Source: Luzula sylvatica (Eukaryota; Streptophyta; Magnoliopsida; Poales; Juncaceae). From it: a stretch of DNA of 64,000 bases. The stretch's first letter is position 1. The number at the start of each line of letters is the position of its first letter. The stretch covers positions 7,016,001 through 7,080,000 of the forward strand of contig OX326958.1 in NCBI GenBank assembly GCA_946800325.1. The letters run 5' to 3'. The notes beneath the pieces are model-generated. The model had not been told where the DNA came from and ran no database searches. It saw only the letters and a program-made list of their open reading frames with translations. Positions 36,951-50,700 of this stretch are shown here, in pieces. A program made the position numbers and the translations under genes.

Positions 36951-39900
36951 AAAACTACAAACTAATTTTCTTTTTTTTGAAGAAAACCACAAACTAATTT
37001 TCTTTTTTTGAAGAAAACCACAAAATAATTTTCTTTTTTTGAAGAAAACCACAAACTAATTTTCTTTTTTTGAAGAAAACCACGACTAATGTTTCTTTTT
37101 TTTAAGAAAACCACAAACTAATTTTATTTTCTTGAAGAAACCACAAACTAATTTTATTTTTTTGAAGAAAACCACAAACTAATTTTTCTTTTTTTGAAGA
37201 AAACCACAAACTAATTTTTCTTTTTTTGAAGAAAACCACAAACTAATTTTCTTTTTGTTGTGGTTTTCTTCAAAAAACCACAAACTAATTTTCTTTTTTT
37301 GAATAAAACGACAAACTAATTTTTCTTTTTTTGAAGAAACCGCAAACTAATTTTCTTTTTTTGAAGAAAACCACAAACTAATTTTATTTGTTTGAAGAAA
37401 ACCACAAACTAATTTTCTTTTTTTGAAGAAAACCACAAACTAATTTTCTTTTTTTGAAGAAACCGCAAACTAATTTTATTTTTTTTAAGAAAACCACAAA
37501 CTAATTTTCTTTTTTTTTGAAGAAAACCACAAACTAATTTTCTTTTTTTGAAGAAAACCACAAACTAATTTTATTTGTTTGAAGAAAACCACAAACTAAT
37601 TTTCTTTTTTTGAAGAAAACCACAAACTAATTTTCTTTTTTTGAAGAAAACCACAAACTAATTTTCTTTTTTTGAAGAAAACCACAAACTAATTTTATAT
37701 GTTTGAAGAAAACCACAAACTAATTTTCTTTTTTTGAAGAAAACCACAAACTAATTTTCTTTTTTTGAAGAAACCGCAAACTAATTTTATTTTTTTTAAG
37801 AAAACCACAAACTAATTTTCTTTTTTTTGAAGAAAACCACAAACTAATTTTCTTTTTTTGAAGAAAACCACAACTAATTTTTCTTTTTTTGAAGAAAACA
37901 ACAAACTAATTTATTTTTTTTAAAGAAGACCACAAACTAATTTTCATTTTTTTTTTTTTGAAGAAAACCACAAACTAATTTTCTTTTTGTGAAGAAAACA
38001 ACAAACTAATTTTCTTTTTTTTGAAGAAAACCACAAACTAATTTTTTTTTTCTGGTTTTCTTCAAAAAACCACAAACTAATTTTCTTTTTTTGAAGAAAA
38101 CCACAAACTAATTTTCTTTTTTTAAAAAAACCACACTAATTTTTTTTTTTTGAAACAAAATAATTTTCTTTTTTTGAAGAAAACCACACACTAATTTTTG
38201 TTTGTTTGAAGAAAACCACAAACTGATTTTCTTTTTTTGAAGAAAACCACAAACTTATTTTCTTTTTTTGAAGAAACCACAAACTAATTTTATTTTTTTT
38301 AAGAAAACCACGAACTAATTTTCTTTTTTTGAAGAAAACCACAAACTAATTTTCTTTTTTTGAAGAAAACCACAGCTAATTTTTCTTTTTTTGAAGAAAA
38401 CCACAAAGTAATTTATTTTTTTTGAAGAAAGCCACAAACTAATTTTATTTTCTTTTTTGAAGAAAAGCACAAACGAATTTTTTTTTTTTGAAGAAAACCA
38501 CAAACTAATTTCTTTTTCTGGTTTTCTTCAAAAAACCACAAATTAATTTTTCTTTTTTTGAAGAAAACCACAGACTAATTTTCTTTTTTTGAAGAAAACC
38601 ACAAACTAATTTTCTTTTTTTGAAGAAAACCACACACTAATTTTCTTTTTTTGAAACAAACTAATTTTCTTTTTTTGAAGAAAACCACAAACTAATTTTT
38701 CTTAGTATGAAGAAAACCACAAACTAAATTTTTTTTTTTTGAAGAAAACCACAAATTAATTTTCTTTTTTTGAAGAAACCACAAACTAATTTTCTTTTTT
38801 TTGAAGAAAACCACAAAGTAATTTTCTTTTTTTGAAGAAAACCACAACTAATTTTTCTTTTTTTGAAGAAAACCACAAACTAATTTATTTTTTTTGAAGA
38901 AAACCACAAACTAATTTTAATGTTTTTTTTTTTTTGAAGAAACCACAAACTAATTTTATTTTTTTTAAGAAAACCACGAACTAATTTTCTTTTTTTGAAG
39001 AAAACCACAAACTAATTTTCTTTTTTTGAAGAAAACCACAACTAATTTTTCTTTTTTTTGAAGAAAACCACAAACTAATTTATTTTTTTTGAAGAAAACC
39101 ACAAAATAATTTTCTTTTTCTTTTTTGAAGAAAACCACAAACTAATTTTTTTTTTTTGAAGAAACCACAAACTAATTTTATTTTTTTTAAGAAAACCACA
39201 AATTAATTTTCTTTTTTTGAAGAAAACCACACATTAATTTTCTTTTTTTGAAACAAAGTAATTTTCTTTTTTTGAAGAAAACCACGAACTAATTTTTCTT
39301 AGTTTGAAGAAAACAACAAACTAATTTTTTTTTTTTTGAAGAAAACCACAAACTAATTTTCTTTTTTTGAAGAAACCGCAAACTAATTTTATTTTTATGA
39401 AGAAAATCACAAACTAATTTTCTTTTTTTGAAGAAAAACACAAACTAATTTTTCTTTTTTTGAAGAAAAACTCAAAATATTTTTTCTTTTTTTGAAGAAA
39501 ACCACAAGCTAATTTTCTTTTTTTGAAGAAAACCACAAAATTATTTTCTTTTTTGGAAGAAAACCACAAACTAATTTTTCTTTTTTTGAAGATTACCACA
39601 AACTAATTTTCTTTTTTTGAAGATAACCACAAACTAATTTTCTTTTTTTGAAGAAAACCACAACTAATTTTTCTTTTTTTTGAAGAAAACCACAAACTAA
39701 TTTATTTTTTTTGAAGAATACCACAAAATAATTTTCTTTTTCTTTTTTGAAGAAAACCACAAACTAATTTTCTATTTTTGAAGAAACCCACAAACTAATT
39801 TTCTTTTTTTGAAGAAAACCACAAACTAATTTATTTTTTTTGAAGAAAACCAGAAACTAATTTTTTTATTTTTTAAAGAAAACCACAAACTAATTTTCTT

Positions 39901-40540
39901 TTTTTGAAGAAAACCACAAACTAATTTTCTTTTTTTGAAGAAAACCACAAACTAATTTTATTTTTTTGAAGAAAACCACAAACTAATTTTCTTTTTTTTG
40001 AAGAAAACCACAAACTAATTTTCTTTTTTTGAAGAAAACCACAAAATAATTTTCTTTTTTTGAAGAAAACCACAAACTAATTTTCTTTTTTTGAAGAAAA
40101 CCAAAACTAATGTTTCTTTTTTTTAAGAAAACCACAAACTAATATTATTTTCTTGAAGAAACCACAAACTAATTTTATTTTTTTGAACAAAACCACAAAC
40201 TAATTTTTCTTTTTTTGAAGAAAACCACAAACGAATTTTTCTTTTTTTGAATAAAACCACAAACAAATTTTCTTTTTGTTGTGGTTTTCTTCAAAAAACC
40301 ACAAACTAATTTTCTTTTTTTGAATAAAACGACAAACTAATTTTTCTTTTTTTGAAGAAACCGCAAACTAATTTTCTTTTTTTGAAGAAAACCACAAACT
40401 AATTTTATTTGTTTGAAGAAAACCACAAACTAATTTTCTTTTTTTGAAGAAAACCACAAACTAATTTTCTTTTTTTGAAGAAACCGCAAACTAATTTTAT
40501 TTTTTTTAAGAAAACCACAAACTAATTTTCTTTTTTTGAA
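36950..40540. repeat. Large duplication, copy 1 (offset about 4,920 bp)
   Basis: From the GAAAACTACAAAC unit near 36,950 to about 40,540, landmark order matches 41,870-45,460 at 4,918-4,921 bp. Pairs include type 3 hairpins 37258/42176 and 40279/45200, hairpins 38052/42970 and 38518/43438, CTCAAAATATTTTTTC near 39,471/44,391, and AAGATTACCAC near 39,590/44,511. The two copies are very similar; most differences I see are single bases, T-run changes, and a CACACTAA/CACACACTAA difference near 38,131/43,050. Confidence 0.85.
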
Positions 40541-41870
40541 GAAAACCACAAACTAATTTTCTTTTTTTGAAGAAAACCACAAACTAATTTTCTTTTTTTG
40601 AAGAAAACCACAACTAATTTTTCTTTTTTTGAAGAAAACCACAAACTAATTTATTTATTTTGAAGAAAACCACAAACTAATTTTCTTTTTTTTTTGAAGA
40701 AAACCACAAACTAATTTTCTTTTTTTTAAGAAAACCACAAACTAATTTTCTTTTTTTGAAGAAAACCACACACTAATTTTCTTTTTTTGAAACAAACTAA
40801 TTTTCTTTTTTTGAAGAAAACCACAAACTAATTTTTCTTAGTATGAAGAAAACCACAAACTAATTTTTTTTTTTTGAAGAAAACCACAAACTAATTTTCT
40901 TTTTTTGAAGAAACCACAAACTAATTTTCTTTTTTTTGAAGAAAACCACAAACTAATTTTCTTTTTTTGAAGAAAACCACAACTAATTTTTCTTTTTTTG
41001 AAGACAACCACAAACTAATTTATTTTTTTTGAAGAAAACCACAAACTAATTTTAATTTTTTTTTTTTTTGAAGAAAACCACAAACTAATTTTCTTTTTGT
41101 GTAGAAAACAACAAACTAATTTTATTTTTTTTGAAGAAAACCACAAACTAATTTTTTTTTCTGGTTTTCTTCAAAAAACAACAAACTAATTTTCTTTTTT
41201 TGAAGAAAACCACAAACTAATTTTCTTTTTTTGAAGAAACCCACAAACTAATTTTATATTTTTGAAGAAAACCACAAACTAATTTTCTTTTGTAGAAGAA
41301 AACCACAATCTAATTTTCTTTTTTTGAAGAAAACCACAACTAATTTTTCTTTTTTTTGAAGAAAACCACAAACTAATTTATTTTTTTTGAAGAAAACCAC
41401 AAACTAATTTTCTTTTTCTTTTTTGAAGAAAACCACAAACTAATTTTCTTTTTTTGAAGAAAACCACCAACTAATTTTTCTTTGTTTAAAGAAAACCACA
41501 AACTAATTTTTCTTTTTTTGAAGAAAACCACAAACTAATTTATTTTTTTTGAAGAAAACCAGAAACTAATTTTTTTATTTTTTAAAGAAAACCACAAACT
41601 AATTTTCTTTTTTTGAAGAAAACCACAAACTAATTTTTCTTTTTTTGAAGAAAACCACAAACTAATTTTATTTTTTTGAAGAAAACCACAAATTAATTTT
41701 CTTTTTTTTTTTAAGAAAACCACAAACTAATTTTCTTTTTTTGAAGAAAACCACAAAATAATTTTCTTTTTTTGAAGAAAACCACAAACTAATTTTCTTT
41801 TTTTGAAGAAAACCACAACTAATTTTTTTTTTTTTAAGAAAACCACAAACTAATTTTATTTTCTTGAAGA
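40540..41870. repeat. Copy of the 35.2-36.5 kb segment (offset about 5,367 bp)
   Basis: Hairpin 41161 corresponds to 35795, and the CCAGAAAC/TTTATTTTTTAAAG units at about 41,560 correspond to about 36,193. At about 41,870 the order jumps to the GAAAACTACAAAC unit otherwise found at 36,950. This copy therefore joins two parts that are about 440 bp apart in the 36-kb version. Confidence 0.75.
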
Positions 41871-44800
41871 AAACTACAAACTAATTTTCTTTTTTTGAAG
41901 AAAACCACAAACTAATTTTCTTTTTTTGAAGAAAACCACAAAATAATTTTCTTTTTTTGAAGAAAACCACAAACTAATTTTTTTTTTTTGAAGAAAACCA
42001 CGACTAATGTTTATTTTTTTTAAGAAAACCACAAACTAATTTTATTTTCTTGAAGAAACCACAAACTAATTTTATTTTTTTGAAGAAAACCACAAACTAA
42101 TTTTTCTTTTTTTGAAGAAAACCACAAACTAATTTTTCTTTTTTTGAAGAAAACCACAAACTAATTTTCTTTTTGTTGTGGTTTTCTTCAAAAAACCACA
42201 AACTAATTTTCTTTTTTTGAATAAAACGACAAACTAATTTTTCTTTTTTTGAAGAAACCGCAAACTAATTTTCTTTTTTTGAAGAAAACCACAAACTAAT
42301 TTTATTTGTTTGAAGAAAACCACAAACTAATTTTCTTTTTTTGAAGAAAACCACAAACTAATTTTCTTTTTTTGAAGAAACCGCAAACTAATTTTATTTT
42401 TTTTAAGAAAACCACAAACTAATTTTCTTTTTTTTTGAAGAAAACCACAAACTAATTTTCTTTTTTTGAAGAAAACCACAAACTAATTTTATTTGTTTGA
42501 AGAAAACCACAAACTAATTTTCTTTTTTTGAAGAAAACCACAAACTAATTTTCTTTTTTTGAAGAAAACCACAAACTAATTTTCTTTTTTTGAAGAAAAC
42601 CACAAACTAATTTTATATGTTTGAAGAAAACCACAAACTAATTTTCTTTTTTTGAAGAAAACCACAAACTAATTTTCTTTTTTTGAAGAAACCGCAAACT
42701 AATTTTATTTTTTTTAAGAAAACCACAAACTAATTTTCTTTTTTTTGAAGAAAACCACAAACTAATTTTCTTTTTTTGAAGAAAACCACAACTAATTTTT
42801 CTTTTTTTGAAGAAAACAACAAACTAATTTATTTTTTTTAAAGAAGACCACAAACTAATTTTCATTTTTTTTTTTTTGAAGAAAACCACAAACTAATTTT
42901 CTTTTTGTGAAGAAAACAACAAACTAATTTTCTTTTTTTTGAAGAAAACCACAAACTAATTTTTTTTTTCTGGTTTTCTTCAAAAAACCACAAACTAATT
43001 TTCTTTTTTTGAAGAAAACCACAAACTAATTTTCTTTTTTTAAAAAAACCACACACTAATTTTTTTTTTTTGAAACAAAATAATTTTCTTTTTTTGAAGA
43101 AAACCACACACTAATTTTTGTTTGTTTGAAGAAAACCACAAACTGATTTTCTTTTTTTGAAGAAAACCACAAACTTATTTTCTTTTTTTGAAGAAACCAC
43201 AAACTAATTTTATTTTTTTTAAGAAAACCACGAACTAATTTTCTTTTTTTGAAGAAAACCACAAACTAATTTTCTTTTTTTGAAGAAAACCACAGCTAAT
43301 TTTTCTTTTTTTGAAGAAAACCACAAAGTAATTTATTTTTTTTGAAGAAAGCCACAAACTAATTTTATTTTCTTTTTTGAAGAAAAGCACAAACGAATTT
43401 TTTTTTTTTGAAGAAAACCACAAACTAATTTTTTTTTCTGGTTTTCTTCAAAAAACCACAAATTAATTTTTCTTTTTTTGAAGAAAACCACAGACTAATT
43501 TTCTTTTTTTGAAGAAAACCACAAACTAATTTTCTTTTTTTGAAGAAAACCACACACTAATTTTCTTTTTTTGAAACAAACTAATTTTCTTTTTTTGAAG
43601 AAAACCACAAACTAATTTTTCTTAGTATGAAGAAAACCACAAACTAAATTTTTTTTTTTTGAAGAAAACCACAAATTAATTTTCTTTTTTTGAAGAAACC
43701 ACAAACTAATTTTCTTTTTTTTGAAGAAAACCACAAAGTAATTTTCTTTTTTTGAAGAAAACCACAACTAATTTTTCTTTTTTTGAAGAAAACCACAAAC
43801 TAATTTATTTTTTTTGAAGAAAACCACAAACTAATTTTAATGTTTTTTTTTTTTTGAAGAAACCACAAACTAATTTTATTTTTTTTAAGAAAACCACGAA
43901 TTAATTTTCTTTTTTTGAAGAAAACCACAAACTAATTTTCTTTTTTTGAAGAAAACCACAACTAATTTTTCTTTTTTTTGAAGAAAACCACAAACTAATT
44001 TATTTTTTTTGAAGAAAACCACAAAATAATTTTCTTTTTCTTTTTTGAAGAAAACCACAAACTAATTTTTTTTTTTTGAAGAAACCACAAACTAATTTTA
44101 TTTTTTTTAAGAAAACCACAAATTAATTTTCTTTTTTTGAAGAAAACCACACATTAATTTTCTTTTTTTGAAACAAAGTAATTTTCTTTTTTTGAAGAAA
44201 ACCACGAACTAATTTTTCTTAGTTTGAAGAAAACAACAAACTAATTTTTTTTTTTTTTGAAGAAAACCACAAACTAATTTTCTTTTTTTGAAGAAACCGC
44301 AAACTAATTTTATTTTTATGAAGAAAATCACAAACTAATTTTCTTTTTTTGAAGAAAAACACAAACTAATTTTTCTTTTTTTGAAGAAAAACTCAAAATA
44401 TTTTTTCTTTTTTTGAAGAAAACCACAAGCTAATTTTCTTTTTTTGAAGAAAACCACAAAATTATTTTCTTTTTTGGAAGAAAACCACAAACTAATTTTT
44501 CTTTTTTTGAAGATTACCACAAACTAATTTTCTTTTTTTGAAGATAACCACAAACTAATTTTCTTTTTTTGAAGAAAACCACAACTAATTTTTCTTTTTT
44601 TTGAAGAAAACCACAAACTAATTTATTTTTTTTGAAGAATACCACAAAATAATTTTCTTTTTCTTTTTTGAAGAAAACCACAAACTAATTTTCTATTTTT
44701 GAAGAAACCCACAAACTAATTTTCTTTTTTTGAAGAAAACCACAAACTAATTTATTTTTTTTGAAGAAAACCAGAAACTAATTTTTTTATTTTTTAAAGA

Positions 44801-45460
44801 AAACCACAAACTAATTTTCTTTTTTTGAAGAAAACCACAAACTAATTTTCTTTTTTTGAAGAAAACCACAAACTAATTTTATTTTTTTGAAGAAAACCAC
44901 AAACTAATTTTCTTTTTTTTGAAGAAAACCACAAACTAATTTTCTTTTTTTGAAGAAAACCACAAAATAATTTTCTTTTTTTGAAGAAAACCACAAACTA
45001 ATTTTCTTTTTTTGAAGAAAACCAAAACTAATGTTTCTTTTTTTTAAGAAAACCACAAACTAATATTATTTTCTTGAAGAAACCACAAACTAATTTTATT
45101 TTTTTGAACAAAACCACAAACTAATTTTTCTTTTTTTGAAGAAAACCACAAACGAATTTTTCTTTTTTTGAATAAAACCACAAACAAATTTTCTTTTTGT
45201 TGTGGTTTTCTTCAAAAAACCACAAACTAATTTTCTTTTTTTGAATAAAACGACAAACTAATTTTTCTTTTTTTGAAGAAACCGCAAACTAATTTTCTTT
45301 TTTTGAAGAAAACCACAAACTAATTTTATTTGTTTGAAGAAAACCACAAACTAATTTTCTTTTTTTGAAGAAAACCACAAACTAATTTTCTTTTTTTGAA
45401 GAAACCGCAAACTAATTTTATTTTTTTTAAGAAAACCACAAACTAATTTTCTTTTTTTTG
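41870..45460. repeat. Large duplication, copy 2 (offset about 4,920 bp)
   Basis: Second copy of the 36,950-40,540 segment. Its first 2.1 kb or so recurs a third time at about 52,033-54,170 (offset 10,162 bp: 42176/52339, 42970/53132, 43438/53600). The copy near 45,240-45,460 also begins the match to the 28.2-kb region. Confidence 0.85.
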
Positions 45461-47710
45461 AAGAAAACCACAAACTAATTTTCTTTTTTTGAAGAAAACC
45501 ACAAACTAATTTTATTTGTTTGAAGAAAACCACAAACTAATTTTCTTTTTTTGAAGAAAACCACAAACTAATTTTCTTTTTTTGAAGAAAACCACAAACT
45601 AATTTTATTTGTTTGAAGAAAACCACAAACTAATTTTCTTTTTTTGAAGAAAACCACAAACTAATTTTCTTTTTTTGAAGAAACCCACAAACTAATTTTA
45701 TATTTTTGAAGAAAACCACAAACTAATTTTCTTTTTTTGAAGAAAACCACAAACTAATTTTATTTGTTTGAAGAAAACCACAAACTAATTTTCTTTTTTT
45801 GAAGAAAACCACAAACTAATTTTCTTTTTTTGAAGAAAACCACAAACTAATTTTATTTGTTTGAAGAAAACCACAAACTAATTTTCTTTTTTTGAAGAAA
45901 ACCACAAACTAATTTTCTTTTTTTGAAGAAAACCACAAACTAATTTTCTTTTTTTGAAGAAACCGCAAACTAATTTTATTTTTTTTAAGAAAACCACAAA
46001 CTAATTTTCTTTTTTTTGAAGAAAACCACAAACTAATTTTCTTTTTTTGAAGAAAACCACAACTAATTTTTCTTTTTTTGAAGAAAACCACAAATTAATT
46101 TATTTTTTTTGAAGAAAACCACAAACTAATTTTCATTTTTTTTTTTTGAAGAAAACCACAAACTAATTTTCTTTTTGTGAAGAAAACAACAAACTAATTT
46201 TCTTTTTTTGAAGAAAACCACAAACTAATTTTTTTTTTCTGGTTTTCTTCAAAAAACCACAAACTAATTTTCTTTTTTTGAAGAAAACCACAAACTAATT
46301 TTCTTTTTTTAAAAAAACCACACACTAATTTTTTTTTTTTTGAAACAAACTAATTTTCTTTTTTTGAAGAAAACCACAAACTAATTTTTGTTTGTTTGAA
46401 GAAAACCACAAACTGATTTTCTTTTTTTGAAGAAAACCACAAACTTATTTTCTTTTTTTGAAGAAACCACAAACTAATTTTGTTTTTTTTAAGAAAACCA
46501 CGAACTAATTTTCTTTTTTTGAAGAAAACCACAAACTAATTTTCTTTTTTTGAAGAAAACCACAACTAATTTTTCTTTTTTTGAAGAAAACCACAAAGTA
46601 ATTTATTTTTTTTGAAGAAAGCCACAAACTAATTTTATTTTCTTTTTTGAAGAAAAGCACAAACTAATTTTCTATTTTTGAAGAAAACCACAAACTAATT
46701 TTTTTTTTCTGGTTTTCTTCAAAAAACCACAAATTAATTTTTCTTTTTTTGAAGAAAACCACAGACTAATTTTCTTTTTTTGAAGTAAACCACAAACTAA
46801 TTTTCTTTTTTTGAAGAAAACCACACACTAATTTTCTTTTTTTGAAACAAACTAATTTTCTTTTTTTGAAGAAAACCACAAACTAATTTTTCTTAGTTTG
46901 AAGAAAACCACAAACTAATTTTCTTTTTTTGAAGAAAACCACAAACTAATTTTCTTTTTTTGAAGAAAACCACAAACTAATTTTCTTTTTTTGAAGAAAA
47001 CCACAACTAATTTTTCTTTTTTTGAAGAAAACCACAAACTAATTTATTTATTTTGAAGAAAACCACAAACTAATTTTCTTTTTTTTTTGAAGAAAACCAC
47101 AAACTAATTTTCTTTTTTTTAAGAAAACCACAAACTAATTTTCTTTTTTTGAAGTAAACCACAAACTAATTTTCTTTTTTTTAAGAAAACCACACACTAA
47201 TTTTCTTTTTTTGAAACAAACTAATTTTCTTTTTTTGAAGAAAACCACAAACTAATTTTTCTTAGTTTGAAGAAAACCACAAACTAATTTTCTTTTTTTG
47301 AAGAAAACCACAAACTAATTTTCTTTTTCTTTTTTGAAGAAAACCACAAACTAATTTTCTTTTTTTGAAGAAAACCACCAACTAATTTTTCTTTGTTTAA
47401 AGAAAACCACAAACTAATTTTTCTTTTTTTGAAGAAAACCACAAACTAATTTTTTTTTTTTTGAAGAAAACCACAAACTAATTTTCTTTTTGTGTAGAAA
47501 ACAACAAACTAATTTTATTTTTTTTGAAGAAAACCACAAACTAATTTTTTTTTCTGGTTTTCTTCAAAAAACCACAAACTAATTTTCTTTTTTTGAAGAA
47601 AACCACAAACTTATTTTCTTTTTTTGAAGAAACCACAAACTAATTTTATTTTTTTTAAGAAAACCACGAACTAATTTTCTTTTTTTGAAGAAAACCACAA
47701 ACTAATTTTC
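45240..47710. repeat. Copy of the 28.2-29.8 kb segment with a 9-monomer insertion
   Basis: Landmarks at 28,299 and 45,351 are 17,052 bp apart. Those at 28,578/45,909, 28,908/46,239 and 29,378/46,709 are 17,331 bp apart. The right copy thus has 279 extra bp, exactly nine 31-bp units, within about 45.55-45.9 kb, where TTATTTGTTTGAAG units are multiplied. Past about 47.15 kb the order departs from the 29.8-kb copy. Confidence 0.78.
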
Positions 47711-50700
47711 TTTTTTTGAAGAAAACCACAACTAATTTTTCTTTTTTTGAAGAAAACCACAAAGTAATTTATTTTTTTTGAAGAAAGCCACAAACTAATT
47801 TTATTTTCTTTTTTGAAGACAAGCACAAACTAATTTTCTATTTTTGAAGAAAACCACAAACTAATTTTTTTTTTCTGGTTTTCTTCAAAAAACCACAAAT
47901 TAATTTTTCTTTTTTTGAAGAAAACCACAGACTAATTTTCTTTTTTTGAAGTAAACCACAAACTAATTTTCTTTTTTTGAAGAAAACCACACACTAATTT
48001 TCTTTTTTTGAAACAAACTAATTTTCTTTTTTTGAAGAAAACCACAAACTAATTTTTCTTAGTTTGAAGAAAACCACAAACTAATTTTCTTTTTTTGAAG
48101 AAAACCACAAACTAATTTTCTTTTTTTGAAGAAAACCACAAACTAATTTTCTTTTTTTGAAGAAAACCACAACTAATTTTTCTTTTTTTGAAGAAAACCA
48201 CAAACTAATTTATTTATTTTGAAGAAAACCACAAACTAATTTTCTTTTTTTTTTGAAGAAAACCACAAACTAATTTTCTTTTTTTTAAGAAAACCACAAA
48301 CTAATTTTCTTTTTTTGAAGAAAACCACACACTAATTTTCTTTTTTTGAAACAAACTAATTTTCTTTTTTTGAAGAAAACCACAAACTAATTTTTCTTAG
48401 TATGAAGAAAACCACAAACTAATTTTTTTTTTTTGAAGAAACCACAAACTAATTTTCTTTTTTTTGAAGAAAACCACAAACTAATTTTCTTTTTTTGAAG
48501 AAAACCACAACTAATTTTTCTTTTTTTGAAGAAAACCACAAACTAATTTATTTTTTTTGAAGAAAACCACAAACTAATTTTAATTTTTTTTTTTTTGAAG
48601 AAAACCACAAACTAATTTTCTTTTTGTGTAGAAAACAACAAACTAATTTTATTTTTTTTGAAGAAAACCACAAACTAATTTTTTTTTCTGGTTTTCTTCA
48701 AAAAACCACAAACTAATTTTCTTTTTTTGAAGAAAACCACAAACTAATTTTCTTTTTTTGAAGAAACCCACAAACTAATTTTATATTTTTGAAGAAAACC
48801 ACAAACTAATTTTCTTTTGTAGAAGAAAACCACAAACTAATTTTCTTTTTTTGAAGAAAACCACAACTAATTTTTCTTTTTTTTGAAGAAAACCACAAAC
48901 TAATTTATTTTTTTTGAAGAAAACCACAAACTAATTTTCTTTTTCTTTTTTGAAGAAAACCACAAACTAATTTTCTTTTTTTGAAGAAAACCACCAACTA
49001 ATTTTTCTTTGTTTAAAGAAAACCACAAACTAATTTTTCTTTTTTTGAAGAAAACCACAAACTAATTTATTTTTTTTGAAGAAAACCAGAAACTAATTTT
49101 TTTATTTTTTAAAGAAAACCACAAACTAATTTTCTTTTTTTGAAGAAAACCACAAACTAATTTTTCTTTTTTTGAAGAAAACCACAAACTAATTTTATTT
49201 TTTTGAAGAAAACCACAAATTAATTTTCTTTTTTTTTTGAAGAAAACCACAAACTAATTTTCTTTTTTTGAAGAAAACCACAAAATAATTTTCTTTTTTT
49301 GAAGAAAACCACAAACTAATTTTCTTTTTTTGAAGAAAACCACAACTAATTTTTTTTTTTTTAAGAAAACCACAAACTAATTTTATTTTCTTGAAAAACC
49401 ACAAACTAATTTTATTTTTTTGAAGAAAACCACAAACTAATTTTTCTTTTTTTGAAGAAAACCACAAACTAATTTTTCTTTTTTTGAAGAAAACCACAAA
49501 CAAATTTACTTTTTGTTGTGGTTTTCTTCAAAAAACCACAAACTAATTTTCTTTTTTTGAATAAAACGACAAACTAATTTTTCTTTTTTTGAAGAAAATA
49601 ACAATATATTTTCTTTTTTTCAATAAAACAACAAAATAATTTTCTTTTTTTTGAAGAAAACCACAAATTAATTTTCTTCTTTTGAAGAAAACCACAAAAT
49701 AAATTTTTTTTTTTGAAGAAAACCACAAACTAATTTATTTTTTTTGAAGAAAACCAGAAACTAATTTTTTTATTTTTTAAAGAAAACCACAAACTAATTT
49801 TCTTTTTTTGAAGAAAACCACAAACTAATTTTCTTTTTTTGAAGAAAACCACAACTAATTTTTCTTTTTTTGAAGAAAACCACAAAGTAATTTATTTTTT
49901 TTGAAGAAAGCCACAAACTAATTTTATTTTCTTTTTTGAAGACAAGCACAAACTAATTTTCTATTTTTGAAGAAAACCACAAACTAATTTTTTTTTTCTG
50001 GTTTTCTTCAAAAAACCACAAATTAATTTTTTTTTTTTGAAGAAAACCACAGACTAATTTTCTTTTTTTGAAGTAAACCACAAACTAATTTTCTTTTTTT
50101 GAAGAAAACCACACACTAATTTTCTTTTTTTGAAACAAACTAATTTTCTTTTTTTGAAGAAAACCACAAACTAATTTTTCTTAGTTTGAAGAAAACCACA
50201 AACTAATTTTCTTTTTTTGAAGAAAACCACAAACTAATTTTCTTTTTTTGAAGAAAACCACAAACTAATTTTCTTTTTTTGAAGAAAACCACAACTAATT
50301 TTTCTTTTTTTGAAGAAAACCACAAACTAATTTATTAATTTTGAAGAAAACCACAAACTAATTTTCTTTTTTTTTTGAAGAAAACCACAAACTAATTTTC
50401 TTTTTTTTAAGAAAACCACAAACTAATTTTCTTTTTTTGAAGAAAACCACACACTAATTTTCTTTTTTTGAAACAAACTAATTTTCTTTTTTTGAAGAAA
50501 ACCACAAACTAATTTTTCTTAGTATGAAGAAAACCACAAACTAATTTTTTTTTTTTGAAGAAAACCACAAACTAATTTTCTTTTTTTGAAGAAACCACAA
50601 ACTAATTTTCTTTTTTTTGAAGAAAACCACAAACTAATTTTCTTTTTTTGAAGAAAACCACAACTAATTTTTCTTTTTTTGAAGAAAACCACAAACTAAT

